Numbered from the stretch's first letter, positions 43,376 to 52,845 are shown. The stretch: DNA of 64,000 nucleotides from Spirosoma terrae (GCF_010435915.1 NZ_JAAFZH010000005.1:248001-312000), one strand, 5' to 3'. A program made the numbers and translations. Notes: generated from the letters alone by a model not told the origin.

Positions 43376-43421
43376 GTCTACGTCTGGGTAAAGACATTAG
43401 TTTTTACACCCAGACGTGGAC
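43376..43421. terminator. Hairpin between convergent GH9 and heparinase-family genes
   Basis: 14-bp arms 43376-43389 (GTCTACGTCTGGGT) and 43408-43421 (ACCCAGACGTGGAC) pair with a single G-T position. The loop ends in a short T run. It sits in the 87-bp gap between two stop codons, so it can serve both directions. Confidence 0.65.
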
Positions 43422-43449
43422 GCTAGAACGCTAGCCTGGCCGGGCTACT

Positions 43450-45339
43450 TTATTTCGGCCAGTTTTGCAATGGTTCGATTTTCGGGATGGCCTTCGTGGC
43501 TGACTTTTCCGGAATGAGCAGTACGGTGAGCGCCGTTTTGGTGTTGGCCGGCAGCTTTACCTCGAATCCCGTCAGCGTGGTGCCCGGATTGGGGGCGTCG
43601 TAATCGTGGGTCGGCTCAGTCGACCAGGTTTTCAGCGTTACGTTGGCGGGCTCCTGAACCTGAAGCAGTAAGCTCTTCCCATCTTTAGTCAGCTGAATTT
43701 TGTTGTCGCCAATGATTTTGACATCGGCAGGAGTGAGCAGCGTCCAGCGGACCGTCGTTTCGTTGGGAGGTGTTTCCAGCTCATCCCGAACCACTACGTA
43801 AGCCTTATCGACAATAGCAATGCCGCGATTCGCTTTGGCAAGCGATCCTTTATAGACCTCGATCAGATCGGTTGTTGCGTTCATAAACGAAGGATTGGTC
43901 GACGAGCTGGTAATAGACGCTTTGCCTTCCACGCGCTGTAACTGATCGTTAATGGTCAGCGTGTTGTGAACGAAATTGTTGTACCGAAATACCTGCCATC
44001 TTTGAGAGCCCTGTTTACCGTTCCAGAGATCTACTTTTTTCGATTCCAGTGATTCGTAGTCCTGCATCCCGAAATCCATTCCCCAGCGGACACCGTCGGC
44101 TTCCATCACAAACGAACCGATGTCCATATGCGCGTGGCTGGTGGATGCTGTTCCGCCTTTCATGGCTACATAGATGGCGCTGGAGTCTGACCAGGAGGTA
44201 CGCATAAGGGCTACCGGCGTCTTTCCCATACCGACCCACATGGTTGCTTTGGGTGCTTTGATGGATGAAATACCAACGCCATTGCTCCAGAGAAGCGTAG
44301 CGGGCAGAAGCCGATTTCTGATGTGTCGTCTCGCTCCCTCAGTCATTAACCGACTCCGTTCTACCCATAATAGCGACGGGTCTTTCCGTTTCTGAGCAAA
44401 CCAGAACATAGCAGGTTGCAGATCACCACTTAGTCCCGAATCAGAGAAGTTAAAGGCATTGCCGGATGGACCGGTCATGTTTTCCATGAAATCGGCGGTT
44501 TGCATAAAACCCGGCTTCGACGATAAGCCAAAATCGGTTTTGAAGGCCTTTTCAACGGCGCTTAAAAACATGACATTAAAGCTTGTGCCGTAGCCCCAGT
44601 AGCCATACCCTTCCGGGTAAGCCCCGTTTGGATTGTATTCGGTCATGGGTAGGACAATGGTATCGATAGCGCGGTTGATGATTTGTTTAGCGAGTTCCGG
44701 CTGATCTTCGTAGATCGCCATAGCGCCATAGGTCATGCCAGCATTGCAAACCTGATTCCAGTTGTTGGTGATCCGCAGCCAGTTATTATATTTTGTGTCT
44801 AACGACGGCTCCAACCCTTTTTTCAGAATAGCCTCTTTGATGGTACTACGGGATTGAGCCGATAAATCGTTGTAGAGCCAGTCGTACCCGATTGCTACGG
44901 CCATGGTCATTTCCGCTACGTCCAGAAAATGGCTTGGATTCCAGTCGCTGAACGCCGAAATAGCCAGTAGTTCCTGTTCGGCGCGTTGCCGGTACTTATC
45001 CTGACGCGTTGTACGCCAGCCATACGACAGAAAAAATACACGACGTAGCGCTTCGCGGGATGTTGCGAGCAGGCGTCGGCCAACCTGAATACGCTCAAGG
45101 GATGGTTTAGCCAGCAGTGCGTCGCATTCTCCCAGAATACCCTGATTCAGTTTGTCCCAGGTTTTGTCGTTGCTGACGGTACGTTTAATGGTTGTTTCTT
45201 CGCCCTTTAGCAACAACAGCCGAGGGTGATCGGGAAGTTTGGCCGCCGAAGCCAGGTGGTCGACCTGAGCAAGTAGGGAAGATGTAGTAACCGTAAATAG
45301 AAAAGCCAGGCAAATGGAAAGACGGACTAATGGAACCAT
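43450..45339 (-). CDS. Heparinase II/III family polysaccharide lyase
   Basis: A 629-residue exported enzyme; signal peptide about residues 1-24. An N-terminal alpha/alpha toroid carries the NNWNQVCNAGMTYGA motif and YPEGYGYWGYGTSFN (catalytic Tyr/Asn region). A C-terminal antiparallel beta-sheet domain starts with the signature STSHAHMDIGSFVMEADGVRW, which holds the conserved His. The family includes heparinases and oligo-alginate lyases (PL12, PL15, PL17, PL21), and the substrate cannot be assigned by eye. It lies next to GH9 and Yellow-like genes on a carbohydrate-oriented stretch. Confidence 0.88.
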   Translation of the reverse strand: MVPLVRLSICLAFLFTVTTSSLLAQVDHLASAAKLPDHPRLLLLKGEETTIKRTVSNDKTWDKLNQGILGECDALLAKPSLERIQVGRRLLATSREALRRVFFLSYGWRTTRQDKYRQRAEQELLAISAFSDWNPSHFLDVAEMTMAVAIGYDWLYNDLSAQSRSTIKEAILKKGLEPSLDTKYNNWLRITNNWNQVCNAGMTYGAMAIYEDQPELAKQIINRAIDTIVLPMTEYNPNGAYPEGYGYWGYGTSFNVMFLSAVEKAFKTDFGLSSKPGFMQTADFMENMTGPSGNAFNFSDSGLSGDLQPAMFWFAQKRKDPSLLWVERSRLMTEGARRHIRNRLLPATLLWSNGVGISSIKAPKATMWVGMGKTPVALMRTSWSDSSAIYVAMKGGTASTSHAHMDIGSFVMEADGVRWGMDFGMQDYESLESKKVDLWNGKQGSQRWQVFRYNNFVHNTLTINDQLQRVEGKASITSSSTNPSFMNATTDLIEVYKGSLAKANRGIAIVDKAYVVVRDELETPPNETTVRWTLLTPADVKIIGDNKIQLTKDGKSLLLQVQEPANVTLKTWSTEPTHDYDAPNPGTTLTGFEVKLPANTKTALTVLLIPEKSATKAIPKIEPLQNWPK

Positions 45340-45423
45340 GAGCAGAAGGGAGAGAAAGACTACTTAATCGCCTGAATAAGCATGCCGATTCAGCTCTTTA
45401 CTCATAATTCTATCTGACGAAGG

Positions 45424-46521
45424 TTATTTGGCGAGTTTCATGCGGTATAAGCGAAAGGGGTATTCAACCTTGTCGTCGCCGTCATTGTATCGTTTGGTCC
45501 GCTGAATTTGAGCCGCTGTCAGATAAAGATAGCCATCGGTGCCGATGCCGAAACTGTCGGGCCATAGGAATCGATTGTCGCGCACGAGTGTTTCGAGTTT
45601 ACCGCTGGGGGTGACGTATCGGATCGCTTTATTTGGCGAATCGGTCAGGTATATATCCCCTTTTTTATCGGCAATCATTCCGTGGGATACGCCCGTTTCG
45701 GCCACTGTTTCGACGTGTGAGGAAACTTGTTCGGTCGACAACGATGGATTGAGCAAATACTTTGTTTCGATTCGGAAAAGCTTTGTCTGCGTAATCGGAC
45801 GGAAGTAAAAGTACCTGAAATCGGTGGTGAGCGCAACGCCGTTGACGTTGCTGCTAAAGGGAACACCTTTCGTGTCGCGAACTTCTTTGCCGTCGATCGT
45901 AAGAACAAAAGTAGGATCTGCTTTGGTCGATTTATCTCCTTCGAGCACAGCCCGGCTTTTGCCGGTTTTTAAATCCAGCACGATAATGGCAGCCCGTTTC
46001 GGATCGGACAGATAGGCGATCTGCCGGGTTGGATCGACCTGTACATCGTTCAGGGCCGTTCGATCGCGGGGGAGATCGTCGAACCGGTAAATGCGGTCAA
46101 CCCTATTGGTGGCCAGATTTATTTTCAGGAGCTTGATGCCCGTCGGGAAGGCGGGCATGCCAGATGGATTGGCCGGATCGAGTACCCAGAGTGTATTGGT
46201 CTGATCGACAAACAACGCCTGTACATTAACAAACCGGTTCTGTGGGTTCAGAGAATCCCATTGGTTCCATTCCGCGTTCGGGTAGGGCCGTCGCTGGCCG
46301 TTCACAATTTCCGCCAGACCGTAGTCGTAATGCTCCGGATTTTTAGGGAACGTAACGAAAACGCGATTCTCCTTCGATACACCCAGCCCAATAGGTTGAT
46401 GTTTACCAAAATCGGCGACAGTTTCTACGACTGGCGACTGCTCCGGGGCCGACTTCGGTGATTGAGCACTGACCATAAGGCTTAGCAGGAGTGCCGGGAA
46501 CAGGATAAAGAAACGTTTCAT
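45424..46521 (-). CDS. Secreted Yellow/major royal jelly-like beta-propeller protein
   Basis: A 365-residue exported protein from the Met at 46521 (MKRFFILFPALLLSLMVSAQ); the longer frame to 46593 would run through an upstream hairpin. Six-bladed propeller features of the Yellow/MRJP family are present: GLGVSKENRVFVTFP, NRFVNVQALFVDQTNTLWVLDPAN, ALNDVQVDPTRQIAYLSD and SSNVNGVALTTDFRYFYF. Bacterial members are often annotated as L-dopachrome tautomerase-related or SMP-30-like, without proven function. Confidence 0.85.
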   Translation of the reverse strand: MKRFFILFPALLLSLMVSAQSPKSAPEQSPVVETVADFGKHQPIGLGVSKENRVFVTFPKNPEHYDYGLAEIVNGQRRPYPNAEWNQWDSLNPQNRFVNVQALFVDQTNTLWVLDPANPSGMPAFPTGIKLLKINLATNRVDRIYRFDDLPRDRTALNDVQVDPTRQIAYLSDPKRAAIIVLDLKTGKSRAVLEGDKSTKADPTFVLTIDGKEVRDTKGVPFSSNVNGVALTTDFRYFYFRPITQTKLFRIETKYLLNPSLSTEQVSSHVETVAETGVSHGMIADKKGDIYLTDSPNKAIRYVTPSGKLETLVRDNRFLWPDSFGIGTDGYLYLTAAQIQRTKRYNDGDDKVEYPFRLYRMKLAK

Positions 46522-46560
46522 ACGACTATATACTGACACAATGTTATCGTGTAACTGACT

Positions 46561-46609
46561 GATTCGCTTGTAGCCGACAGCATCCTGCCGCATCGGCTAC
46601 AAGCGAATC
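46561..46609 (-). terminator. Perfect 17-bp hairpin between two minus-strand genes
   Basis: Arms GATTCGCTTGTAGCCGA (46561-46577) and its exact complement (46593-46609) with a 15-bp loop. It follows the EreA-like gene and precedes the Yellow-like gene, so it probably ends the former transcript. Confidence 0.6.
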
Positions 46610-46661
46610 AATACATGTAACGACTGAACGGGCGTATGGTTTCTTCGAAATGGGTAAAACG

Positions 46662-47957
46662 TTAGGGTTCCATTGGCTCCGTCATGTCGGAATTACGAAC
46701 CAGAATGACGTATTGAAAGTAGTCGGTAGTTGGGTGAGCCGGATCAAACTGCATTTGTTGGGTTTTAGGCATGTAAGGCGCGTATTTGATACGTATCGGT
46801 GTCTTACGGGCGAAAGAACCGGGCCGGTCAAGCGCAAACAGCGTAAGAGAATTGGGGCGGGTAGCCGCCCGCATAGCGTCGATCCCTTCGGTATGCATCA
46901 GTTCACTGTCCTGATTGAATTTGTCCAGCCGGGTGTAGGTTTTGCCTTTATCCTGCCAGAACGGGGGCAGATAAGCCGTGGGAACCATCGAATAGGAATC
47001 CAGATAGGAGAAGGTGATGGACACGACCTTGTCATGCAGGTATAAATCAGATTCTTTGACCAGACAGGCAAATGGTTTGGCGCTCTGAAGGGGCGGATTC
47101 TGTAAGACGTGGAAATAGCCCCAGAATCCGTATAGCTTTTCGTTGTTCAGGTCTGGAAGAATGGTTTTAAAATTGGTGAAGATCGTTTTCTCCCGACTTT
47201 TGATTGTTTTCAGATAGCCGATGTTGGTTAGCAGATGGTGAAGTGTTTTGGCATCCTGGCCAAAGACTTTCTGATACGTGGCTCGATTCACTTCCCAATC
47301 GGCCAGCCAGGCCAGCGCAGGCTCGGTTACAAGACTATCGGCCATTGGTCGGCCTAGTCTCTGCATCAGCGAATCGGCGAGCGGCTGACTGGCTTTAGGC
47401 AATTTTTTGCCCTGAATGAGCTGCGTTAGATGCTCGGCTACCAGTTTGTTGTCGTGGATGCGGTCGATACCTACAAACTGAATCTGACGGTTGGCCGGTA
47501 AAGTTTGATTTAACGCCCGAATTCGCTGAATCTTTCTGAAAAAATCGTTATTGGCCCACTGCGCTTTATTTTCAACCCAGCTTCGAAATACCTTACGTAA
47601 CGTAGCGTCATCGCTGGTTTTCAGATACTGGTTCATGTAATACGCTTTGGTGGCATCAACTTCGGCGATGTAGTACCGAACCCCAGCTTTTTGGTTCAGG
47701 TGTTTCAGTAACTCGAAATCGACTTCCTGCGGTTTTTGAACCCCGTGAGATTCGCCCAACAGGAAGAGCTGATTTTGGTAAAACGATTCGTCAAACAGCT
47801 TAAAATTATCGGCGCTTCCCGCGAGAATTTCTTCTTTAGGAACCTCTCTGTAGCTGATGCTATCAGATTGAGCCCAGCCTGATAAGGCTGATAAAACGAT
47901 CAGAGAAAGAACGTAAAAAGAAACCCGACTGCGTAGTGATAACTGGAAGAATTGCAT
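46662..47957 (-). CDS. Secreted EreA/ChaN-like family protein
   Basis: About 431 residues from the Met at 47957 (MQFFQLSLRSRVSFYVLSL), with a signal peptide ending near GWAQ. The core motif LFLLGESHGVQKPQEVDFELL, followed by RYYIAEVDATKAYYMNQYL and VGIDRIHDNKLVAEHL, matches the erythromycin esterase-like / ChaN-like superfamily in which His and Glu residues form the active or metal site. Whether it is an esterase is unproven. Antibiotic resistance should not be assumed, because most members are uncharacterised. Confidence 0.75.
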   Translation of the reverse strand: MQFFQLSLRSRVSFYVLSLIVLSALSGWAQSDSISYREVPKEEILAGSADNFKLFDESFYQNQLFLLGESHGVQKPQEVDFELLKHLNQKAGVRYYIAEVDATKAYYMNQYLKTSDDATLRKVFRSWVENKAQWANNDFFRKIQRIRALNQTLPANRQIQFVGIDRIHDNKLVAEHLTQLIQGKKLPKASQPLADSLMQRLGRPMADSLVTEPALAWLADWEVNRATYQKVFGQDAKTLHHLLTNIGYLKTIKSREKTIFTNFKTILPDLNNEKLYGFWGYFHVLQNPPLQSAKPFACLVKESDLYLHDKVVSITFSYLDSYSMVPTAYLPPFWQDKGKTYTRLDKFNQDSELMHTEGIDAMRAATRPNSLTLFALDRPGSFARKTPIRIKYAPYMPKTQQMQFDPAHPTTDYFQYVILVRNSDMTEPMEP

Positions 47958-48129
47958 GACCTGAACTGGTTTTGTGAATTGGCTGAATGACACAAAACTG
48001 GGGCGCTTTTATGGAGCATGCAAAGCGCTGGGATGTACTGCTCAGCGCTGGGATAAATAGGCCTTTTTGGGGCTGTGAGGGATGACTTGGGATGAATGGG
48101 AAGCCGGTTTAAATGGTGTTGAGGTGGTT

Positions 48130-49041
48130 TTATACTGGCTGGGCCACTTTTTCCAGTCGTTCATCGAACGTTTCCAGGTAGCTGCGGGAAACGGGAATTT
48201 TAGACGTAACGCCGGTAAGCGTCAGCTGATAGCCACGGGCATTCCCTTCGGTCTGACTGATGGCCTGCAGATTCACCAGAAAAGCCCGATGGCATCGGAA
48301 AAATTGTGGATGGTGGGACAGTGAATCGGCGATTTCTTTTAACGTACTACGTAGCACCGTTTTCTGAAGTTGATCGGCATTTCGCCAGTGAATATCGACG
48401 TAGTTTCCGACGGATTCGACGTAGATCAACTGATCGGGCTGTAGACTTAAACGGTCTTTGCCGTTTTCAGCTATGAACAGAATCGGGGATGGCTGGGTTA
48501 AACGTTCCGGCGTTGGATCGACCGATTGATACAAGGTTTTGGTAGACGGCTCAGATCGGTGGCTGACAATAGTGTTCAACGCCTGGGCGTGGGCGAGGTT
48601 CCGTTTCAGCCGACGCTGCTCGGTCAGGAAAACACCAAGCATAATCGGGAAAAAGCCAATGAGCGTAACGTACAGATACATATCCCCGAACGTAGGGCCT
48701 TTCAGGTTAAGCAGTTTCAGAATAAGCTCGTTGCTACAACTAATCAAAAAAAGGACCCAGAGAACATGAAGAATATGACGACCAACCGTCCAGCGATCTT
48801 CATCGTAAATACTAGGCAATAGTCTGGGTATAAAGACATTGGCGATCAATACGGTGACTACTACGCCCATAGACAGAAATGTCATTGCTCCCACCATAGG
48901 CAGTTGGCCAAAGCCGCCATTGAGTAGTGTTACAAAGACAAAAACATACAAACCGGCCTGTAAACTTTGCCTGAAGTGGTTGCTGAAACTAAATTCTTCG
49001 GCAATAGGTCGGTTCAGAAAGGAACGTAACGGTTGGAGCAT
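48130..49041 (-). CDS. Membrane-anchored LytTR-family transcriptional regulator
   Basis: A 303-residue protein. Four hydrophobic segments fill residues about 25-135 (LQAGLYVFVFVTLLNGGFG, AMTFLSMGVVVTVLIANVFI, HILHVLWVLFLISCS, MYLYVTLIGFFPIMLGVFL). After a linker a LytTR DNA-binding domain occupies about 205-300 (QLIYVESVGNYVDIHWRN, LRSTLKEIADSL, FFRCHRAFLVNL). Direct membrane-to-DNA signalling without a receiver domain is a known Bacteroidota layout. It is divergent from queE, and its -7 box sits five bases before the ATG. Confidence 0.88.
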   Translation of the reverse strand: MLQPLRSFLNRPIAEEFSFSNHFRQSLQAGLYVFVFVTLLNGGFGQLPMVGAMTFLSMGVVVTVLIANVFIPRLLPSIYDEDRWTVGRHILHVLWVLFLISCSNELILKLLNLKGPTFGDMYLYVTLIGFFPIMLGVFLTEQRRLKRNLAHAQALNTIVSHRSEPSTKTLYQSVDPTPERLTQPSPILFIAENGKDRLSLQPDQLIYVESVGNYVDIHWRNADQLQKTVLRSTLKEIADSLSHHPQFFRCHRAFLVNLQAISQTEGNARGYQLTLTGVTSKIPVSRSYLETFDERLEKVAQPV

Positions 49042-49046
49042 AACAA

Positions 49047-49111
49047 CAAAAATAACAAGACCACCACGGTTTCAAAAATTGTACGGTCTGATCGCTAAGT
49101 ACGTATCTTTG
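49047..49111. promoter_or_regulatory. Back-to-back promoters for lytTR and queE
   Basis: Rightward: TTG at 49079-49081, 22-bp spacer, TATCTTTG at 49104-49111, then ATG at 49116. Leftward, on the minus strand: TTG complementary to 49073-49075, 18-bp spacer, TATTTTTG complementary to 49047-49054, then ATG at 49041. Both match the Bacteroidota -33/-7 pattern, and both leave only 4-5 bases between the -7 box and the start codon, implying leaderless or nearly leaderless mRNAs. Confidence 0.6.
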
Positions 49112-49115
49112 CGGT

Positions 49116-49766
49116 ATGCTAGTAGAACATAAACAACAGAATATAACCTCATTGGAAACCAGTCCGACAGCTTTACCCGTTATGGAAGCCTTTTATACGC
49201 TTCAGGGCGAAGGGGCGCATACTGGTCGGGCCGCCTATTTCATTCGCCTGGGTGGCTGCGATGTTGGTTGCCACTGGTGCGACGTAAAGGAATCGTGGGA
49301 TGCCGATGCGCACCCAAAGCTGACGATTGATACGATCGTAGAAGGAGCACTGCAATTTCCTGGCCGGATGGCGGTTATTACGGGTGGTGAACCTCTGATG
49401 CACGATCTTACTACGTTGACAGCGACGTTGCAGGATGCTGGTTTTAAAACGAATATCGAAACGTCGGGCGTATGCCAGCACGTAACGGGTTCGTGGGACT
49501 GGATTTGTTTTTCGCCCAAGAAATTTAAAAAGCCCAATCCCGCTATTTTTGAGATGGCTAATGAGCTGAAAGTCATCATTTATAATCAGTCCGATTTTGC
49601 GTTTGCGGAGTCTTTCGTGCCACATCTGCGACCCGACTGTAAACTCTTTTTGCAAACAGAGTGGAGTAAATCCAATGAAATGCTGCCTCGCATCGTTGAT
49701 TACGTTAAAAATCACCCGCAATGGCAAATCTCGTTGCAGACACACAAGTACATGGATATTCCGTAG
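49116..49766 (+). CDS. queE: 7-carboxy-7-deazaguanine synthase QueE
   Basis: A 216-residue radical SAM enzyme that converts 6-carboxytetrahydropterin to 7-carboxy-7-deazaguanine in queuosine biosynthesis. The [4Fe-4S] motif Cys-x3-Cys-x2-Cys is in GGCDVGCHWCDVKESWD. MEAFYTLQGEGAHTGRAAYFIRL precedes it, and the SAM-binding GGEP is in VITGGEPLMHD. The C-terminus HPQWQISLQTHKYMDIP is typical of QueE. The promoter box just upstream makes the Met at 49116 likely if translation is leaderless; Met at 49182 is the alternative. The following gene overlaps its 3' end. Confidence 0.95.
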   Translation: MLVEHKQQNITSLETSPTALPVMEAFYTLQGEGAHTGRAAYFIRLGGCDVGCHWCDVKESWDADAHPKLTIDTIVEGALQFPGRMAVITGGEPLMHDLTTLTATLQDAGFKTNIETSGVCQHVTGSWDWICFSPKKFKKPNPAIFEMANELKVIIYNQSDFAFAESFVPHLRPDCKLFLQTEWSKSNEMLPRIVDYVKNHPQWQISLQTHKYMDIP

Positions 49767-51706
49767 CGTGGCCTGAGAGTTGGGGCCTGGGACGTAGCGT
49801 TAGCCATCGATTTCTACTCGCCCTGGTTTTCCTGATGTTTACGCTGTGCGTCAATTCGTATGCACAAAGCAACAAAGCGCGGGAGTTATATAATCAGTCG
49901 ATTAAATTGTTTGGCGAGCGGAAAGCCAGCGAGGCTATTCCCTTTATGGAGCAGGCGATCAAGCAGGATCCAAACTTCATGGATGCTTACCTGAAACTCG
50001 GCCAGCTGTATGAGTTTACCCGTCAATTTGAGCCCGCCATTTCGGCCTACCGAAATGCAGTACGTCTACAACCCGACAGTCCGGCGTCGGGGGCTGCCTA
50101 TCAGTCGTTGAGTGCTACGTTGCTCAGGCTGGGACGCTACGCGGAGGCTCTGCCGTATCTGGAAAAGTTTCAGTCGATGTTTCCCACGGGGTCGGTGCAG
50201 GCGAAACGAATTGAACGTCAGCTCCAATCGGTCCGATTTGCGCAGGAAGCGGTCCAACACCCGCAGTCGGTTGATCCGAAGCCAGTGTCATCGGTGCTAC
50301 AAACGACTCCTTCGCAGTATTTCCCGGTTCTGACGGCGGATGAGCAAACACTTGTTTTTACAGCACTTAAGCCCGAAGGCGATGAAGATTTGATGACCTC
50401 TACCTTCAATGGGGAAACCTGGTCTCCGCCCGTATCACTGGCTTCCAGTATCAACACCCCCGATAATGAAGGAACCGCCAGCCTCTCTGCCGACGGACGA
50501 ATGCTTGTTTTTACGGCCTGTCAGGGACGCAAAGGATTTGGCAGTTGTGACCTGTATATAAGCCGCAAGACTGGTACTGACTGGTCGGCACCCGAAAATC
50601 TGGGACCGAACGTAAATACCCGCTATTACGAATCGCAGCCGTCCTTATCGGCCGATGGGCGAAAGTTATATTTTGTTTCGGATCGCCCAGGAGGCAAAGG
50701 CCGACGCGATATATGGCGTAGTGATCTGGATTCGGAAGGCAACTGGCGGGAGCCTGTCAATATTGGAGAACCCATCAACACCGCTTTTAATGAAGCCTCG
50801 CCATTCATTCATGCAAACGGACAAAGCTTGTTTTTTGCGTCGGAAGGCCATGTTGGCTTAGGTGGATACGATTTGTTCGTTTCGGATAGCTCTGGTACGG
50901 GCTGGTCAAACCCCACTAATCTCGGTTATCCGATCAATACGTCCGAAGATCAGGCTTCCTTGTTTGTAGCGGCTAATGGCAAGCGGGCTTATTATTCATT
51001 TGAAGAGCAGAAAGACGGTGTCTCGCAGAAGTCGAGGCTGTATACCTTCGACCTGCCAGAATCATTGCGGGAGCGGGTCAAGCCGGTTAGCTACCTGAAA
51101 GGAATTGTGGCCGATGCCAAAACGAAGAAACCACTGGCGGCTACCGTCGAGTTGGTTGATCTTAAGTCGAATCAGGTCGTTTCGCGCGTGCAGGCCGACA
51201 CCGAAACCGGGCAATACACAGCCGTGTTACCCAGTGGTGGCGAATATGCGCTGTACGTAAGCGTTCCCGGCTATCTCTTCAAAAGTCTGTCGTTTGATTT
51301 TACACAACGAACGAAGGGCGAAGGAATGTCGCTGAGTGTGCCGCTTGAGCCAGCCATAGCAGGAGAAACAGCCCGAGAAACGCTGAATAATTTATTCTTT
51401 GAATCCGGGCGGTATGATCTGGCCGATAAGTCGCGTACTGAACTTGATCGGCTGGCCGCGTTCATGAAGGCGAGTCCAGCGGTAAAAATTGAAATTTCAG
51501 GCCATACCGATGATAAAGGCGACGCAGCGGCCAATCTGACGCTTTCGCAAAAACGAGCCCAGGCGGTTGTCAGCTACCTGACGCAGGCAGGTATTGAGGC
51601 CGACCGAATTCGGGCCGTAGGTTATGGGAAAACCAAACCCGTCGTCCCCAATACAAGCGATGAGAACCGACGTTTAAACCGCCGAATCGAGTGGAAAATA
51701 TTATAG
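49721..51706 (+). CDS. OmpA-family TPR / PD40 / CRD protein, PorE-like T9SS component
   Basis: A 661-residue envelope protein. A hydrophobic export signal lies at about residues 30-49 (FLLALVFLMFTLCVNSYAQ). Then TPR repeats (about 50-155, RKASEAIPFMEQAIKQDPN), PD40/WD40-like propeller repeats (about 190-440, NEGTASLSADGRMLVF, YESQPSLSADGRKLYFVSD), a carboxypeptidase regulatory-like domain (about 465-540) and a C-terminal OmpA peptidoglycan-binding domain (about 555-661, IEISGHTDDKGDAAANLTLS, RRIEWKIL). This order is that of PorE, which ties the type IX secretion machine to peptidoglycan. The Met at 49721 lies inside queE and leaves about 30 residues before the signal, so the true start is uncertain. 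Confidence 0.85.
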   Translation: MANLVADTQVHGYSVAWPESWGLGRSVSHRFLLALVFLMFTLCVNSYAQSNKARELYNQSIKLFGERKASEAIPFMEQAIKQDPNFMDAYLKLGQLYEFTRQFEPAISAYRNAVRLQPDSPASGAAYQSLSATLLRLGRYAEALPYLEKFQSMFPTGSVQAKRIERQLQSVRFAQEAVQHPQSVDPKPVSSVLQTTPSQYFPVLTADEQTLVFTALKPEGDEDLMTSTFNGETWSPPVSLASSINTPDNEGTASLSADGRMLVFTACQGRKGFGSCDLYISRKTGTDWSAPENLGPNVNTRYYESQPSLSADGRKLYFVSDRPGGKGRRDIWRSDLDSEGNWREPVNIGEPINTAFNEASPFIHANGQSLFFASEGHVGLGGYDLFVSDSSGTGWSNPTNLGYPINTSEDQASLFVAANGKRAYYSFEEQKDGVSQKSRLYTFDLPESLRERVKPVSYLKGIVADAKTKKPLAATVELVDLKSNQVVSRVQADTETGQYTAVLPSGGEYALYVSVPGYLFKSLSFDFTQRTKGEGMSLSVPLEPAIAGETARETLNNLFFESGRYDLADKSRTELDRLAAFMKASPAVKIEISGHTDDKGDAAANLTLSQKRAQAVVSYLTQAGIEADRIRAVGYGKTKPVVPNTSDENRRLNRRIEWKIL

Positions 51707-51773
51707 CAAATTGGATATATGGTGTACAGAGTAGGACGTATTGTATAGTACATGAAGCGTCCGCCATCCATCG

Positions 51774-51806
51774 TCCCGCAACTTTGCTTTCCTGCGGGAT
51801 TTTTTT
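51774..51806 (+). terminator. Rho-independent terminator after the PorE-like gene
   Basis: Stem TCCCGCA (51774-51780) / TGCGGGA (51793-51799) with a 12-base loop, followed by a run of seven T. This is the most classical intrinsic terminator in the window. Confidence 0.75.
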
Positions 51807-51888
51807 CAATTTTGTATATGTTGTCTGAATGCCTTCCTTTATTAGGGAACGGTATTTTGTTAATAAGACGACAACTTAGTGCAATCAC

Positions 51889-52845
51889 ATGACTTCCGAA
51901 CACGTTAAGTGCCTGATCATAGGCTCCGGTCCTGCCGGATATACAGCAGCTATATACGCATCACGGGCTAATATGAATCCTGTACTTTATCAGGGTCCTC
52001 AGCCTGGTGGTCAGTTAACCATCACCAATGATGTAGAAAATTTCCCCGGTTATCCAGCAGGTGTGCAGGGGCCGATCATGATGCAGGATTTGGAAAATCA
52101 GGCTCGTCGGTTCGGTACTGATATTCGTTACGGTATGGTGACTCGTGTCGATTTTTCGTCGCATCCTCACCGGGCTATTGTTGACGATAAACATGAAATC
52201 ACGGCCGACTCGGTGATTATTTCGACGGGTGCTTCGGCAAAATGGCTGGGTTTGCCCTCTGAAATGCGACTGAATGGCCGTGGCGTTTCGGCCTGTGCCG
52301 TTTGTGACGGATTTTTCTTCCGTGGGCAGGATGTTGCTATTGTTGGCGCTGGAGATACTGCCGCAGAGGAAGCCAGTTACCTGGCTAATCTGTGCCGTAA
52401 AGTGTATATGCTCGTTCGTCGCGATGAGATGCGGGCGTCAAAAGTGATGCAACAACGGGTGAAAAGCGCACCGAATATCGAAATACTATACAATACTGAA
52501 ACCCAGGAAGTACTCGGCGATGAAGAAGTGTCGGGCCTTCTGGTAAAAAATACCGTAACGGGCGAAGAACGCGTTTTAGATGTGACCGGCTTCTTTGTAG
52601 CTATTGGTCACAAACCAAACACTGACATTTTTAAGGATTACCTCGATATGGATGAGAGTGGATACATTCTTACCGAAAAGGGTAGTACCAGAACCAATAT
52701 TCCCGGTGTCTTTGCCTGTGGAGATGCCCAGGATAACATCTATCGTCAGGCCATAACCGCAGCTGGTACTGGCTGTATGGCGGCTCTTGACGCTGAACGT
52801 TATCTGGTTACCGTTGAAATGCAGGAACAACAACTAGTTCATTAA
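51889..52845 (+). CDS. trxB: Thioredoxin-disulfide reductase
   Basis: A 318-residue low-molecular-weight flavoprotein that transfers electrons from NADPH to thioredoxin. The FAD motif GSGPAGYTAAIYASRA is at residues 12-27. The redox-active Cys pair is in SACAVCDGFFFRG, the NADPH motif is VGAGDTAAEEASYL, and the second FAD motif is GVFACGDAQDNIYRQAITAAGTG. The gene stands alone between a terminator upstream and a long inverted repeat downstream. It is a housekeeping gene. Confidence 0.95.
   Translation: MTSEHVKCLIIGSGPAGYTAAIYASRANMNPVLYQGPQPGGQLTITNDVENFPGYPAGVQGPIMMQDLENQARRFGTDIRYGMVTRVDFSSHPHRAIVDDKHEITADSVIISTGASAKWLGLPSEMRLNGRGVSACAVCDGFFFRGQDVAIVGAGDTAAEEASYLANLCRKVYMLVRRDEMRASKVMQQRVKSAPNIEILYNTETQEVLGDEEVSGLLVKNTVTGEERVLDVTGFFVAIGHKPNTDIFKDYLDMDESGYILTEKGSTRTNIPGVFACGDAQDNIYRQAITAAGTGCMAALDAERYLVTVEMQEQQLVH

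Noticed and set aside
46662-47957. Erythromycin resistance gene
   Set aside because: The superfamily match does not establish macrolide esterase activity, and the protein appears exported.
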